DNA from: Shinella zoogloeoides
GTDB lineage: Bacteria; Pseudomonadota; Alphaproteobacteria; Rhizobiales; Rhizobiaceae
Reading direction: 5' to 3'
Assembly (NCBI RefSeq): GCF_030733845.1
Contig: NZ_CP132313.1
Location: forward strand, 124,001 to 188,000
DNA: 64,000 nucleotides
Position numbers and translations under genes: made by a program. Below are positions 15,871-25,700 of the stretch, one piece after another. The first letter of the stretch is position 1; every line of letters begins with the position of its first letter. The notes under the pieces are model-generated. The model saw nothing but the letters and a program-made list of their open reading frames with translations. It had not been told where the DNA came from and made no database searches.

Positions 15871-17292
15871 CTATCCGTGCGAGATCATGACGTGTCGAAC
15901 CGACGTATAGGCGTCCAGTGCATGGATGGACATGTCGCAACCCGTGCCTGATCCCTTCATGGCGGACCAGGGCATTTCCGGCGTGGCGACGCCGTGGGTG
16001 TTGACCCACGTGAAGCCGTAACGCAGGCGGCTCGTCACATCCATCGCCCGGCCGACGTCCCGCGTCCACACCGACGAGGCGAGGCCGTAGCGGCCGGCAT
16101 TGGCGATGGACAGTGCCTCGTCGGCATCCGAGAAACGCGAGATGGTGACGACGGGGCCGAAGACCTCGTTCGTGGCGATCTCGGCATCGTTGTCGACATT
16201 GGCGATGACTGTCGGCTTGTAGAAGAAGCCCTGCCCTTCGCCGCGCTCGCCGCGGACAACGATCTCGCAGCTCTTGCGGGCGCGCTCGACGAAGCCTGCG
16301 ACGCGATCCGCCTGAATGGCCGAGACCACCGGCCCCATCTGCGTGCCTTCGATCTTCTGGGCGCCGATACGGATTTCGCCGACCTCACGCGCGGCGGCGG
16401 CGACGAGCGCATCGTACAGGCCGTCCTGTACCATGATCCGGCACGGCTGCGCGCAATCCTGCCCGGCATTGAAGAAGCTGCCGTACCGGATCGTCTGCGC
16501 GACCGCGTCCACATCCGCATCGTCGAACACGATGACGGGAGCCTTGCCGCCAAGTTCCAAGTGGACGTGGCGGATCTGCTGCGAGGCAGCCTTCATCGCG
16601 GCCATGCCCGTCGCGGGCGAGCCGGTGACGGCAATCGCCTCGATCTGCGGCGCGTTCATCAGCCTGCCGCCGATGGTTGCGCCCCGGCCATGGACGACGT
16701 TGAAGACGCCCTTGGGAAGAAGGTCGGCAAAGAGTTCCGCCACCTTCAGCGTGGAAAGCGGCGTGATCTCCGAAGGCTTCAGGACAATCGTGCAGCCGGC
16801 CGCAATCGCCGCGGCGATCTTCCAGGCCGCCATCATCAGCGGGTAATTCCAGGGCGTGATGGCGGCCACAGGGCCAACAGCCTCGCGACGGATCATGCTG
16901 GTATGGCCGGAAACATATTCCCCGGCAACCGGCCCGGTCATCGTCCGCGCAGCGCCCGCGAAGAAGCGGAACGTGTCGATGGTCAGCGGCATCTCGTCGT
17001 CATACGCGGATGGCCACGGCTTGCCCACGTCGAGGCTTTCCAGTTCGGCGAGTTCCCGGCTGTTCCGCTCCAGCACATCGGCCATCTTCAGGAGAATGCT
17101 CGCACGCTCGGAGGGCGTGGTGCGGGAAAACCTGTCGAACGCGGAAGACGCCGCCGCCACCGCGGCATCCACCTGCTCCGGGGTCGCCTCGTTGATGGTG
17201 ACAACTTCGCTGCCCGTCGCGGGGTCGAGAATGGCAATCGCCTCGCCGCCGCCCGGGACGAAGGCACCGTTGATGAAGAGGTTCTTCTGCAT
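15871..17292 (-). CDS. NAD(P)-dependent aldehyde dehydrogenase (betaine-aldehyde dehydrogenase type)
   Basis: This 473-residue ALDH has the catalytic cysteine in [15 protein letters not shown], the general-base glutamate in [18 protein letters not shown], the cofactor motif [12 protein letters not shown] and the conserved [22 protein letters not shown] segment. Within a quaternary-ammonium operon the likely substrates are 4-trimethylaminobutyraldehyde, betaine aldehyde, or malic semialdehyde released if the Rieske enzyme cleaves carnitine. The start ATG shares one base with the stop of the upstream gene (TGATG), so translation is coupled. Confidence 0.88.
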   Translation of the reverse strand: MQKNLFINGAFVPGGGEAIAILDPATGSEVVTINEATPEQVDAAVAAASSAFDRFSRTTPSERASILLKMADVLERNSRELAELESLDVGKPWPSAYDDEMPLTIDTFRFFAGAARTMTGPVAGEYVSGHTSMIRREAVGPVAAITPWNYPLMMAAWKIAAAIAAGCTIVLKPSEITPLSTLKVAELFADLLPKGVFNVVHGRGATIGGRLMNAPQIEAIAVTGSPATGMAAMKAASQQIRHVHLELGGKAPVIVFDDADVDAVAQTIRYGSFFNAGQDCAQPCRIMVQDGLYDALVAAAAREVGEIRIGAQKIEGTQMGPVVSAIQADRVAGFVERARKSCEIVVRGERGEGQGFFYKPTVIANVDNDAEIATNEVFGPVVTISRFSDADEALSIANAGRYGLASSVWTRDVGRAMDVTSRLRYGFTWVNTHGVATPEMPWSAMKGSGTGCDMSIHALDAYTSVRHVMISHG

Positions 17293-18224
17293 CAGAAACC
17301 GACCTTGTCGCCGCCTTTGAGGCCAAGCCGCTCACGGGCTTCGGCGGGCGTTGCGACGGTCAGGCCGAGCCGTTCCACGATCTCACGGATTCGGTGCACC
17401 TGCTGGGCGTTGGAGGTCGCAAGCTCGCCCTTGCCGATGAACAGGCTGTCCTCAAGACCGACACGCAAGTTGCCGCCGAGCAGCGCGCTCTGCGTCGCGA
17501 ACGGCATCTGGTGGCGACCGGCGGCCAGCACGGACCATTCGTAATTTTCCGGGCCGAAGAGCTTGTCGGCGATCTTATGCATGTGGACAAGGTTTTCGAG
17601 GTCGGCGCCGACGCCGCCCAGGATGCCGAACACCATCTGAACGAAGAAGGGCGGCTTGATCAGGCCCTGATCGATGAACCATTTGATGTTGTAGAGGTGG
17701 CTGAGGTCGTAGCATTCGAATTCGAACTTCGTGCCGTGGGCCTCACCAAGATTCTTCAGCGCATATTCGATGGTCGCAAACGTGTTCGGGAAGATGAAAT
17801 CCCGCGTCATCTCCAGGAATTTCGGCTCCCAGTCGTGCTTCCATTCCTTGTATTTGCCGAGCAACGGGAAGATGCCGAAATTCATCGACCCCATGTTGAG
17901 GCTCGCCATTTCGGGGCTGGCCGACGTCGCCGCCAGCAGGCGCTGGTCTATCGTCATGCCGAGGCCGCCGCCGGTCGAGATGTTGATGACGGCGTCGGTG
18001 GACTGCTTGATGACGGGCAGGAACTGCTGGAAGATTTCCGGGCGCGGATCGGGTTTGCCCGTCTCGGGATCACGGGCGTGGAGATGAATGATCGAGGCGC
18101 CGGCTTCCGCTGCCTCGATGCTGGCCGTCGCGATTTCGGCCGGCGTGATCGGCAGGTATTCCGACATGGTGGGCGTGTGGATACCGCCGGTCGGAGCGCA
18201 GGTGATGATGACGGATTTTGCCAT
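17292..18224 (-). CDS. Beta-keto acid cleavage enzyme (BKACE/Kce, formerly DUF849)
   Basis: The 310-residue TIM-barrel protein begins [14 protein letters not shown] and carries the zinc ligands H47 and H49 in IIHLHARD, with the family segments NISTGGG and [13 protein letters not shown] enzymes condense a beta-keto acid with acetyl-CoA and split it into acetoacetate or acetoacetyl-CoA plus a new CoA ester or acid. Next to an L-carnitine-dehydrogenase-like gene the expected substrate is 3-dehydrocarnitine, giving glycine betaine. It lies 1 base from the upstream SDR gene and overlaps the ALDH gene downstream. Confidence 0.88.
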   Translation of the reverse strand: MAKSVIITCAPTGGIHTPTMSEYLPITPAEIATASIEAAEAGASIIHLHARDPETGKPDPRPEIFQQFLPVIKQSTDAVINISTGGGLGMTIDQRLLAATSASPEMASLNMGSMNFGIFPLLGKYKEWKHDWEPKFLEMTRDFIFPNTFATIEYALKNLGEAHGTKFEFECYDLSHLYNIKWFIDQGLIKPPFFVQMVFGILGGVGADLENLVHMHKIADKLFGPENYEWSVLAAGRHQMPFATQSALLGGNLRVGLEDSLFIGKGELATSNAQQVHRIREIVERLGLTVATPAEARERLGLKGGDKVGF

Positions 18225-18225
18225 G

Positions 18226-19026
18226 TCAGAGCCTCATTTGCTGGACCTGAGCGGAAAGGCCGCCGTCCAGCACCCATAATTGTCCGGTCGCGTAGCGGGC
18301 TTCATCGCTCGCCAGCCAGTTCACGAGATTGGCGATATCGTCGGGCGTGCCGTAGTTGCGGATCGGATGAACGTTGCGAACCGCCTCCTTCAGGCTGTCG
18401 ATCGTGCCGCCCTTGCCGCCCGAGCCGGCGCCGGAGAAGAAGCTTTGCAACATCGGCGTATCGACATAGCCGGGGCAGATGGCGTTGACGCGGATACCCT
18501 CCGGCCCGTGGTCGACGGCCATAGCGCGGGTCAGCGCATGCACCGCGCCCTTCGTGGCGCAGTAGGCTGCAAGACCGGGATCGGCGATGAACCCGTCATA
18601 ACTGCCGAAATTGATGATCGAGGCGGTAGTCCCGCCGGCAGCGGCTCGGCGCAGCAACCGCAGGCCATGCTTGGCGGCGAGGAAGGTGCCTGTCACGTTG
18701 ACGGCGAAGCTCCGGTTCCATTCCTCCAGGGTCGTGTGTTCTATCGTCTTCTCAAGCTCGATCCCGGCGGCGTTGACCAGGATATCGAGCTTGCCGGAAG
18801 TGCGCTCCACCTCGGCCATCGCCGCAATGGCCTCGTCTTCGGCCGTGACGTCGAGGCGGACGAAACGGCCGTCGTTCGCCAGCGCCACGCCCATGCTTCC
18901 GGCATCGGAGAGGTCGGCGGCGTAGACCGTCGCCCCCTCCCGGATAAACCGCGCGCAGATCGCCCGGCCTATGCCGCCGCGCCCGCCCGTCACGAGCGCG
19001 ACTTTTCCTTCAAGGCGTCCAACCAT
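18226..19026 (-). CDS. Short-chain dehydrogenase/reductase, second of the carnitine module
   Basis: The product is 266 residues with the nucleotide-binding motif TGGRGGIGRAIC, NAAG at strand four, serine in NFGSYDG and the catalytic YCATK pair. A C-terminal ATGQLWVLDGGLSAQ matches 3-hydroxybutyrate-dehydrogenase-like SDRs. It sits between the Rieske oxygenase and the cleavage enzyme with only 1-20 bases between genes. It may supply a further stereospecific oxidation of a 3-hydroxy quaternary amine; the precise substrate cannot be read off. Confidence 0.85.
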   Translation of the reverse strand: MVGRLEGKVALVTGGRGGIGRAICARFIREGATVYAADLSDAGSMGVALANDGRFVRLDVTAEDEAIAAMAEVERTSGKLDILVNAAGIELEKTIEHTTLEEWNRSFAVNVTGTFLAAKHGLRLLRRAAAGGTTASIINFGSYDGFIADPGLAAYCATKGAVHALTRAMAVDHGPEGIRVNAICPGYVDTPMLQSFFSGAGSGGKGGTIDSLKEAVRNVHPIRNYGTPDDIANLVNWLASDEARYATGQLWVLDGGLSAQVQQMRL

Positions 19027-19046
19027 CCCGATGCCTCCCTTTCCGC

Positions 19047-20186
19047 TTACGCCGCGGTCTTCGCGTAGGCGTCGAGGACAAGGCCGTGGAAGTGGTGCAC
19101 GGCATGTTCGGACTGACCCGAGCCATCAGGATCGTTGACAATACGGCCCTGCGTGAAGGCCGGCGTGTTCATGCCCTTCTGGACGCTTTCGACGATCTTG
19201 ATGTCCTCGACCTGAAGCACCTCGTCGAGATACTTGATGGTCTGAAGTTCCATCTCGTTCGGCTCGGTGTCTTCCAGGAAGAAGTCGTAGGTCTCGAGCG
19301 TGCGGTCGGGACCAGCCGGGATAATGTTGAGGATGATCATCGAGGAGCGGCCGGGATAGCGCATGATGCAGGTGTTCGGCCACAGCCACCAGACGGCGTG
19401 GGTCGTCACGGTCGCATTCGAGACGTCATAGGCGCTGTTGCTGTTCTTGCCGGCGTCCGCCATGTGGCTGGAATAGATGCCGTGCGTCGTCACCTTGTAG
19501 GTGTCCATGTCGACGAGCGTGCAGAAATCCTTGTGCGCCGTCGGGCAGTGGTAGCATTCGAGGAAGTTGTCGACGACGTTCTTCCAGTTCGACTTGATGT
19601 CGTAGGTCAGGCGCCGCGCGAAGGTGAGCTTGTCGATATCGGGCGCCCAATGGCGGATCTCGGTTTCGAGATCACCGGTCTGCGCCTTCAGCGACGGCGC
19701 GTTCGGGTCAAGGTTGACGTAGATGAAGCCACAGAACTCCTCGACCTGCACCTGGTCGAGACAGATTTCCTTGGTGTCGAACTCTTCCAGTGTTTCGGTG
19801 TGCGGCGCGCGGACCAACTGACCGTCAAGGCGATAGACCCAGGCATGGTAGGGACACATGATACGCGTGGACTGGCCTTCGCCCTCCAGAAGCGCATGGG
19901 CGCGGTGCTTGCAAACATTGTAGAAGGCCCGCAGCACGCCTTCACGGTCGCGGACCACGGCGATCGGATGACCGGCGACTTCGACCGTCACATAGCGGCC
20001 GGGCTCCCGAACCTTCTCGACATGACAGACCCATTGCCATGTCTTGGCGATGATCTCCTGCAGATCGACGGAATACCAGCGCGGGTCGGTGTAGGCGGCG
20101 GCATTCAGCGACAACGAACGAGAGGCGTTCGGCGAATAGCCCTTCTGGATGGCGGCGAACTCGTCCTTCGACGGAAGCAATGTCAT
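19047..20186 (-). CDS. Rieske non-haem iron oxygenase alpha subunit (GbcA/CntA type)
   Basis: The 379-residue protein has the [2Fe-2S] Rieske motif with C92-x-H94 and C111-x2-H114 (NVCKHRAH and MCPYHAW) and mononuclear iron ligands H213 and H218 in NFLECYHCPTAH. E210, just before YHC, takes the place of the bridging aspartate found in most Rieske oxygenases, as in carnitine monooxygenase CntA (E205, H208, H213). The candidate third ligand is the Asp of VEDIKIVESVQ. It probably demethylates a betaine or cleaves a carnitine-like amine. It is first in the degradative operon, 119 bases downstream of the GlxA-type regulator gene on the same strand. Confidence 0.9.
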   Translation of the reverse strand: MTLLPSKDEFAAIQKGYSPNASRSLSLNAAAYTDPRWYSVDLQEIIAKTWQWVCHVEKVREPGRYVTVEVAGHPIAVVRDREGVLRAFYNVCKHRAHALLEGEGQSTRIMCPYHAWVYRLDGQLVRAPHTETLEEFDTKEICLDQVQVEEFCGFIYVNLDPNAPSLKAQTGDLETEIRHWAPDIDKLTFARRLTYDIKSNWKNVVDNFLECYHCPTAHKDFCTLVDMDTYKVTTHGIYSSHMADAGKNSNSAYDVSNATVTTHAVWWLWPNTCIMRYPGRSSMIILNIIPAGPDRTLETYDFFLEDTEPNEMELQTIKYLDEVLQVEDIKIVESVQKGMNTPAFTQGRIVNDPDGSGQSEHAVHHFHGLVLDAYAKTAA

Positions 20187-20305
20187 GGCGGCGTCTCCCA
20201 GGTCCGGGGCAACGTGTTGCTGCCCTTCACGATGACCTAGCTTCCCGCCAACCGGAGCCCCTTTCTATGCGCCGTACGCCATCGGTTTAGCTTTTTTCGC
20301 CGCTG

Positions 20306-21316
20306 CTAGGTGCCGCCGGATTTGCGATGCATGGGCCAGGCACGGAATTCGAACGGGATTCGACCATCGACCCTGTCGGTGCGCGGCGACAGGCCGAAGC
20401 GCTCGCGGTAGGCACGGCTGAAATGCACCTGGCTTGCGAACCCGGACGCGATCGCGATCTCCGACATCGGCATGTCCGTTTGAGTGACGAGGCCGCGGGC
20501 GCGGTCCAGCCGGATATCGCGATAATAGATGGCCGGCGATTTCCCGACATAGCGCATGAACAGCCGGTTGAGCTGGCGGTGGGAAATCTCGACTTCGTCC
20601 GCAATCTCGGGAATCGACAGCGCATTTTCGAGATGCTGCTCCATGACGATGATCGCCTGCCGGATCGTGTTGGGGACATGCGTGCCGAGCGGCTCCGAAT
20701 TTGCCGGGTTTTGAGAGGTGCCCGCCGGGCGTAGGGACGGATGGAAGATATAGCGGGCCGAGGCGTTGGCGAGCGCATCGCCGGAAATCGCCCTTATGAT
20801 ATGCAGCGCGATATCCGCCGAGGCGATCCCTCCCGAACAGGTGAAGCGCTTCTCGTCGCGCACAAAGATGTCCTCTGAGACATCGACGTCGCCATGCAGT
20901 TCCCTGAAGGCATCGATATGCTCGTAATGCACGGTCGCCCGATGGCCGCGCAGCAGCCCGGCATCCGCCACGATGAAGGCTCCCGTATCGAGCGCACCGA
21001 TGATGCTGCCGGCGCGCGCCCATTTTCGAAGCGCGGCGAGGAGCTGAGGCGTCTTGCCGGTTTCCGGCGTCCAGCTCGCCGACATGACGACGATATCGGA
21101 CGGATCGTTCTGAATATCGGCGAGCTTGCGCGTTTCCACCGTCAAGCCGTTGCTTGCCTGACACGAACCGCCAGGCGCCGAGGCCAGAACCCAGCGGAAC
21201 CGGGTGACGCCTTCGAGATAATTCGCGGCGCGGAACGGGTCTATAAATGCAGTCGTTGCGGCCAGATTGAAATTCGGCGTGACGAGGATGTGAATCTGGA
21301 TCGCGGTCTTGTCCAT
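20306..21316 (-). CDS. GlxA-type AraC-family regulator (CdhR/GbdR-like)
   Basis: This 336-residue protein combines an N-terminal DJ-1/PfpI (class I amidotransferase-like) domain, including GALDTGAFIVADAGLLRGHRATVHYEH, with a C-terminal AraC double helix-turn-helix (IPEIADEVEISHRQLNRLFMRYVGKSPAIYYRDIRLDRARGLV ... IAIASGFASQVHFSRAYRERFGLSP). Pseudomonas regulators of carnitine and glycine betaine catabolism have the same architecture. Placement between the catabolic operon and the divergent transporter suggests that it activates both in response to the quaternary amine. The gene start at 21316 is 105 bases from the binding-protein gene. Confidence 0.9.
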   Translation of the reverse strand: MDKTAIQIHILVTPNFNLAATTAFIDPFRAANYLEGVTRFRWVLASAPGGSCQASNGLTVETRKLADIQNDPSDIVVMSASWTPETGKTPQLLAALRKWARAGSIIGALDTGAFIVADAGLLRGHRATVHYEHIDAFRELHGDVDVSEDIFVRDEKRFTCSGGIASADIALHIIRAISGDALANASARYIFHPSLRPAGTSQNPANSEPLGTHVPNTIRQAIIVMEQHLENALSIPEIADEVEISHRQLNRLFMRYVGKSPAIYYRDIRLDRARGLVTQTDMPMSEIAIASGFASQVHFSRAYRERFGLSPRTDRVDGRIPFEFRAWPMHRKSGGT

Positions 21317-21421
21317 CTGGGGCGCCGTCCAAATATGTAAAATCGATGGCGTGAATGGTTAAGTCAGCCGGTCGCTTTGTGCAACACTTTCACCGGGAAC
21401 TAAAACACCGGGAGAGTGACA

Positions 21422-22384
21422 ATGCGAAATATCTACAAGCTCGGCATCTCGACCTGCCTCGCGGCGCTGTCTGTAACCTCGCTCCAGGCCGCCGAACTCG
21501 GCGCGAAGGATGAGCCTATCAAGCTCGCCGTCAACGAATGGACGGGCCAGCAGATCACGACCCGCATTGCCGGTCACATGCTGGAGACGGCCGGCTACAA
21601 GGTCGAATATGTCACCGCCGGATACCAGAACATGTGGCAGGCCGTTTCCGAGGGACAGCTTGACGCTGCAATGGAAGTCTGGGGCTCCAATGTCACCGAC
21701 CAGTATCGCCAGCTCAACAAGGAGGGCAAGGTCGAGGATCTCGGTGAACTCGGCCTCGTAGCGCGCGAAGGCTTCGTCTATCCGCCGCATGTCGCCGAGC
21801 TTTGTCCCGGCCTGCCCGCCTGGGAAGCGCTGAAGGCCTGTGCGACCGCCTTCGCCACCGCCGAGACGCTGCCGAACGGACGCCTCGTCGATTATCCGGG
21901 CGAATGGGGCACACCCGGCGCCGACCGCATCAAGGCGCTCGGCCTTCCCTTCAAGGCGCTGCCCGCCGGTTCGGAAGGCGCGCTCGTCGCCGAGTTCCGC
22001 GCTTCGGCCGAGCGCAAGACGCCCCTCATCGCGGTGTTCTGGCAGCCGCACTGGGCGATTGCCGCATTCGACCTGAAATTCGTCGAGCTGCCGAAGGGCA
22101 CCCAGGAGTGCTACGACGATCCGGCTTACGGCCCGAACAAGGACGCCACCGGCGACTGCGACTTCATCCCGACGCGCGTCTTCAAGGCCGCCTGGCCGGG
22201 CCTGAAGGACAAGTGGCCGGCGGCCTACGAGATCCTCAGGAACTTCACCCTCACAACCGAACAGCAGCAGCCGCTCATGGGCGCTGTCGATGTGGATGGA
22301 AAGCCGACCGAAGCCGTCACGGCCGAATGGCTGGAAGCCAATGCCGATACATGGAAGCCGATCGTAGAAGCCGCAACGAAGTAA
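21422..22384 (+). CDS. Quaternary-amine ABC transporter substrate-binding protein (OpuAC/ProX-like)
   Basis: The 320-residue protein starts MRNIYKLGISTCLAALSVTSLQAAELG, a Sec signal peptide cleaved after SLQA. The mature part has the glycine-betaine/proline-binding fold with KLAVNEWTGQQ, GYQNMWQAVSEGQLDAAMEVWGSN and PLIAVFWQPHWAIAAFDLKFVEL, whose aromatic residues are expected to cage the trimethylammonium head. ATG 21422 has GGGAGAG 5-6 bases upstream; a GTG 6 bases earlier is weaker. It heads the transporter operon divergent from the regulator and probably delivers carnitine or a betaine. Confidence 0.9.
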   Translation: MRNIYKLGISTCLAALSVTSLQAAELGAKDEPIKLAVNEWTGQQITTRIAGHMLETAGYKVEYVTAGYQNMWQAVSEGQLDAAMEVWGSNVTDQYRQLNKEGKVEDLGELGLVAREGFVYPPHVAELCPGLPAWEALKACATAFATAETLPNGRLVDYPGEWGTPGADRIKALGLPFKALPAGSEGALVAEFRASAERKTPLIAVFWQPHWAIAAFDLKFVELPKGTQECYDDPAYGPNKDATGDCDFIPTRVFKAAWPGLKDKWPAAYEILRNFTLTTEQQQPLMGAVDVDGKPTEAVTAEWLEANADTWKPIVEAATK

Positions 22385-22396
22385 GGAGGGCGCCTC

Positions 22397-23455
22397 ATGT
22401 CCCAACCCTCCTCTCCTGCGGCCATCTCCTGCGAGGGCGTCTGGCAGGTCTATGGCGCGGATGCGCGCGAACAACTGAAACGGGCGCTCGCGGAAACCGG
22501 GAATGACGCGCGCGCTGCAGCCACGCTGTTGCGCGAGCGCGGCCTCGTTCCCGCCGTTCAGGACGTCACCTTCGACGTCCGTGAAGGAGAGGTCTTCGTC
22601 ATCATGGGCTTGTCCGGGTCGGGCAAGTCCACGCTGATCCGCACCATCTCCCGCCTTGCCGAGGGAACCGCCGGGTCGATCCTTATCCACGGAGAGGACA
22701 TCCTGACGGCCAGCAAGCAGCGGCTGATCGAGCTGAGGCGCAACAAGCTGGGCATGGTCTTCCAGCATTTCGGCCTCTTCCCGCATATGACGGTGGCGGA
22801 CAATGTCGGCTTTCCATTGAAGATGCAGGGCCTCAACCGGCCGGACCGGCGCAAGCGTGCGCTGGAGATGCTGGAACTTGTGGGCCTCGCCGGCCGCGAG
22901 GATGCCTTTCCGCGCGAGCTCTCAGGCGGCCAGCGCCAGCGCGTCGGCATCGCCCGGGCGCTCGCCGTCAACCCCGACCTGCTCTTCCTCGACGAGCCCT
23001 ATTCCGCCCTCGACCCGCTCATCCGGCGGCAGCTTCAGGATGAGTTCCTGAAACTCCAGGCGGGGCTTCAGAAGACCTCGGTCTTCATCACGCACGACAT
23101 CACCGAGGCCCTGAAGCTCGCCGACCGTATCGCCATCATGCGCGACGGCATCGTCGTGCAGATCGGCACGCCGGACGAGATCATCGTCAACCCGGTGGAC
23201 GACTATGTCCGAGAATTCACGCGCGACGTGCCCAAAGGCCGCTATTCGCATGTCAGCGCCATGATGAACATGCCCGAGACGCTGCCCAAAATGCCCGACG
23301 ATCCGAAGATCGAAGAGGACATGACGATCGACGACGCGCTCGCCTCCTGCATGGCGCTCTACCAGCCCGTGCCCGTTTGGGGGCGCGACGGCAAGATGGC
23401 CGGCATCGTCCACCCGAGCCAATTGGCCGGTGCGCTCCAGGCGGAGCGGACATGA
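22397..23455 (+). CDS. Quaternary-amine ABC transporter ATP-binding protein (ProV/OpuAA-like)
   Basis: The 352-residue ATPase has the long ProV-type N-terminal segment (residues 1-50, covering the ALAETGNDARAAATLLRERG helix), Walker A GLSGSGKST, signature ELSGGQRQRVGIARAL and Walker B LLFLDEPYSALD. The C-terminus ends in a CBS-like half (ASCMALYQPVPVWGRDGKMAGIVHPSQL). It energises import of osmolyte-like quaternary amines. It begins 13 bases after the binding-protein stop with a GGAGG site, and its TGA overlaps the ATG of the permease gene. Confidence 0.92.
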   Translation: MSQPSSPAAISCEGVWQVYGADAREQLKRALAETGNDARAAATLLRERGLVPAVQDVTFDVREGEVFVIMGLSGSGKSTLIRTISRLAEGTAGSILIHGEDILTASKQRLIELRRNKLGMVFQHFGLFPHMTVADNVGFPLKMQGLNRPDRRKRALEMLELVGLAGREDAFPRELSGGQRQRVGIARALAVNPDLLFLDEPYSALDPLIRRQLQDEFLKLQAGLQKTSVFITHDITEALKLADRIAIMRDGIVVQIGTPDEIIVNPVDDYVREFTRDVPKGRYSHVSAMMNMPETLPKMPDDPKIEEDMTIDDALASCMALYQPVPVWGRDGKMAGIVHPSQLAGALQAERT

Positions 23456-25554
23456 TCGGAATCAGCGCAAGTGGAGCCGTGGGTTTGGCGAGCAACAACA
23501 ACGAGGTTGCGGCGGCGCGACTGAAAGGCCTGACGCCGGGCGTCCGGGTCGCACTTCTCTGCGTGCTTGTCGGTGCAGCCTGTCTTCTGCTCGCGCCCAG
23601 CCAGGCGTGGATCAAGACCTGGCCCCAGGCGCTGACGCTGCCGGCGACCGCATGGATCGGCAGTGGCCTTACGGCGACTTTCGAGTTCCTGAAACCCGCC
23701 GCTCGGCTCGCCGCCAAGCTCCTCGAATATCCGATGGCCGGCGCGAACCGGCTTCTCGTGGGATCGCCATACGCCTTGACGATCGGTATCCTCGCCGCGC
23801 TCGGCTGGCACATCGGCGGCAGCCGCATGCTTGCCCTCGTGCTCGCCGGGCTCGGATTCATCCTCGCCAGCGGCTACTGGATCGCCAGCATGAACACGCT
23901 GGCGCTGGTTGTCGTCTCCGTACCCCTCGCGCTCGTCGTCGGCGGCCTGATCGGCGTGTTCGCCTATGAGTTCCGCTCGGTCCGGCGCACGGTCGAAACC
24001 GTGCTCGACATCATGCAGACGGTACCGACCTTCGCCTATCTCACGCCGCTGCTTCTCCTCTTCGGTTTCGGCCCCGTCGTTGGCCTCATCGCATCGGTGA
24101 TCTATGCCGCCCCGCCGATGGCGCGAAACGTCCTGCTCGGTCTGCAGCGGGTAGAGCCGGACATTCGCGAGGCCGCCATCATGAGTGGGGCGACGCGCGT
24201 CCAGCAGCTCCTCCTCGTCGAAATTCCCTCGGCCACCCAGCAGATCATGGTGGGCGTGAACCAGACCATCATGGCCGCGCTTTCCATGGTGATCATTGCC
24301 GCGGTTATCGGGGGCTTCAACGATATCGGCTGGGAAGTGCTGCTCACGATGCGCAAGGCCGCCTTCGGCCAGAGCCTGATCGCCGGCGTCGTCATCGTGA
24401 TCTTCGCCGTGCTTGCCGATCGCATGAGCAGCGGGCTTGCCAAGGACCGCAAGCGGCATTCGTGGAAAGTCACGGTCGCGGTCCTCCTCACAGGCATCAT
24501 CGTTGCTGCCCTTCAGGGCCCGTACCTTCCCGCCGCAAACGATTTCGCCGTGTTCAAGGGCGCAACAGCCGTGATCGATCGCTATCTTGGTGCCTTCACC
24601 GCGGCAAACGGCGCCCTTCTCGAGGGAATAAAGAACACTACCATGTTCTTCGTGCTCCTGCCGTTGCGCATCGGCCTCGATGAAGCGGTCCTACCCTTCA
24701 CCTGGGGCTTCCAGTGGACGAGCGGTATCAGCATCGCCGTCTTTGGCATCGCCTCTGTTGCGGCGCTTGTTCTGGGCATGCGCAATCGCGCCATTGCCGG
24801 TCTGTCACTGCTGGTGGCGACAGGCATCCTCGTGACCGGCATTGCCAACCTGCCCTGGCCGTTCGTGCTCGTCGCCCTCGGCGGCCTCGGCTGGCTTGCC
24901 GGCGGACCAAAGCTCTCAGCCTTCGCCGTCCTGATGGTGAGCGTCGTCCTCGTGATGGGGCTTTGGGAGCCCGCCCTGCTCTCGCTCTATCTTTGCGCCG
25001 CCTCGGTTCTGATCTGCGTGGTCGTCGGCGGAGCAATAGGCTTGGCCTGCGCCGTCAGCGAAAACGTCTGGCGCGTCATGCGCCCGGTCTGCGACTTCCT
25101 GCAGACCATTCCGCTCTTCGTCTTCCTCATCCCCGTGCTGATGTTCTTCCAGATCGGCGAGTTCTCCGCCTTCCTCGCCATCTGCGCCTACGCCATCGTT
25201 CCTATGATCCGCTATACGCACCACGGCCTCACCTCCACGCCGGAGGAGCTGATCGAGGCCGCCGTCTCCTCCGGGGCAAACGAATGGCAGGTCATGCGCG
25301 AGGTCAGGATTCCCTATTCCGCGCCGACCATCCTGCTCGGCCTCAACCAGACGATCCTCTACGCCTTCTCGATGCTGGTCATCGCCGCCCTGATCGGTAC
25401 CACCGACCTTGGCCAGCAGATCTACCTCGCGCTCGGGCAGGGTGACGTCGGGCTCGGGGTCGCCGCGGGCGCATCGATGGCGATCCTCGCCTTGGTGGCG
25501 GATCGGCTGATTCAGGGGTTCGCGGCACGGCAGCGGCACGCCCTTGGCCTCTGA
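23452..25554 (+). CDS. Quaternary-amine ABC permease, fused double-domain form (ProW-like)
   Basis: The product is about 700 residues, roughly twice the length of a usual ProW/OpuAB permease. It contains two binding-protein-dependent permease domains. One has the EAA loop EPDIREAAIMSGATRVQQLLLVEIPSA near residues 235-265; the other has TPEELIEAAVSSGANEWQVMREVRIPYSAPTILLGLNQ near residues 595-635. Each has its own set of membrane spans, so one polypeptide can supply the whole channel. ATG 23452 overlaps the ATPase stop (ATGA); the longer open frame starts inside the ATPase gene and is rejected. Confidence 0.9.
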   Translation: MIGISASGAVGLASNNNEVAAARLKGLTPGVRVALLCVLVGAACLLLAPSQAWIKTWPQALTLPATAWIGSGLTATFEFLKPAARLAAKLLEYPMAGANRLLVGSPYALTIGILAALGWHIGGSRMLALVLAGLGFILASGYWIASMNTLALVVVSVPLALVVGGLIGVFAYEFRSVRRTVETVLDIMQTVPTFAYLTPLLLLFGFGPVVGLIASVIYAAPPMARNVLLGLQRVEPDIREAAIMSGATRVQQLLLVEIPSATQQIMVGVNQTIMAALSMVIIAAVIGGFNDIGWEVLLTMRKAAFGQSLIAGVVIVIFAVLADRMSSGLAKDRKRHSWKVTVAVLLTGIIVAALQGPYLPAANDFAVFKGATAVIDRYLGAFTAANGALLEGIKNTTMFFVLLPLRIGLDEAVLPFTWGFQWTSGISIAVFGIASVAALVLGMRNRAIAGLSLLVATGILVTGIANLPWPFVLVALGGLGWLAGGPKLSAFAVLMVSVVLVMGLWEPALLSLYLCAASVLICVVVGGAIGLACAVSENVWRVMRPVCDFLQTIPLFVFLIPVLMFFQIGEFSAFLAICAYAIVPMIRYTHHGLTSTPEELIEAAVSSGANEWQVMREVRIPYSAPTILLGLNQTILYAFSMLVIAALIGTTDLGQQIYLALGQGDVGLGVAAGASMAILALVADRLIQGFAARQRHALGL

Positions 25555-25601
25555 GCAAGCGCGCTGCAAGCAAGAAATTTCACAAGCGGAGGAAGAAACC
25601 T

Positions 25602-25700
25602 ATGGCCGACGCGCCATCACGGCGGCGTTACGATGGTTGCTGCATCGACAAGGGATCAGACTTTATCGGAATTGATATAGGTCTCTTTCAGCTATGTTGA
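25602..25700 (+). other. Short 32-codon ORF with strong ribosome-binding site, possible truncated gene
   Basis: GGAGGAAG at 25588-25595 precedes ATG 25602 at good spacing, and the frame encodes 32 residues beginning MADAPSRRRYDGC before a TGA. The site follows the permease gene by 47 bases, in operon position. I recognise no family. It could be the 5' stub of a former operon gene cut by the sequence that follows, or a chance ORF. Confidence 0.35.

Noticed and set aside
21359..22786. 475-codon minus-strand open frame opposite the betaine-binding protein and ATPase genes
   Set aside because: Antisense shadow in a high-GC genome; the plus strand carries clear genes with ribosome-binding sites and overlaps.
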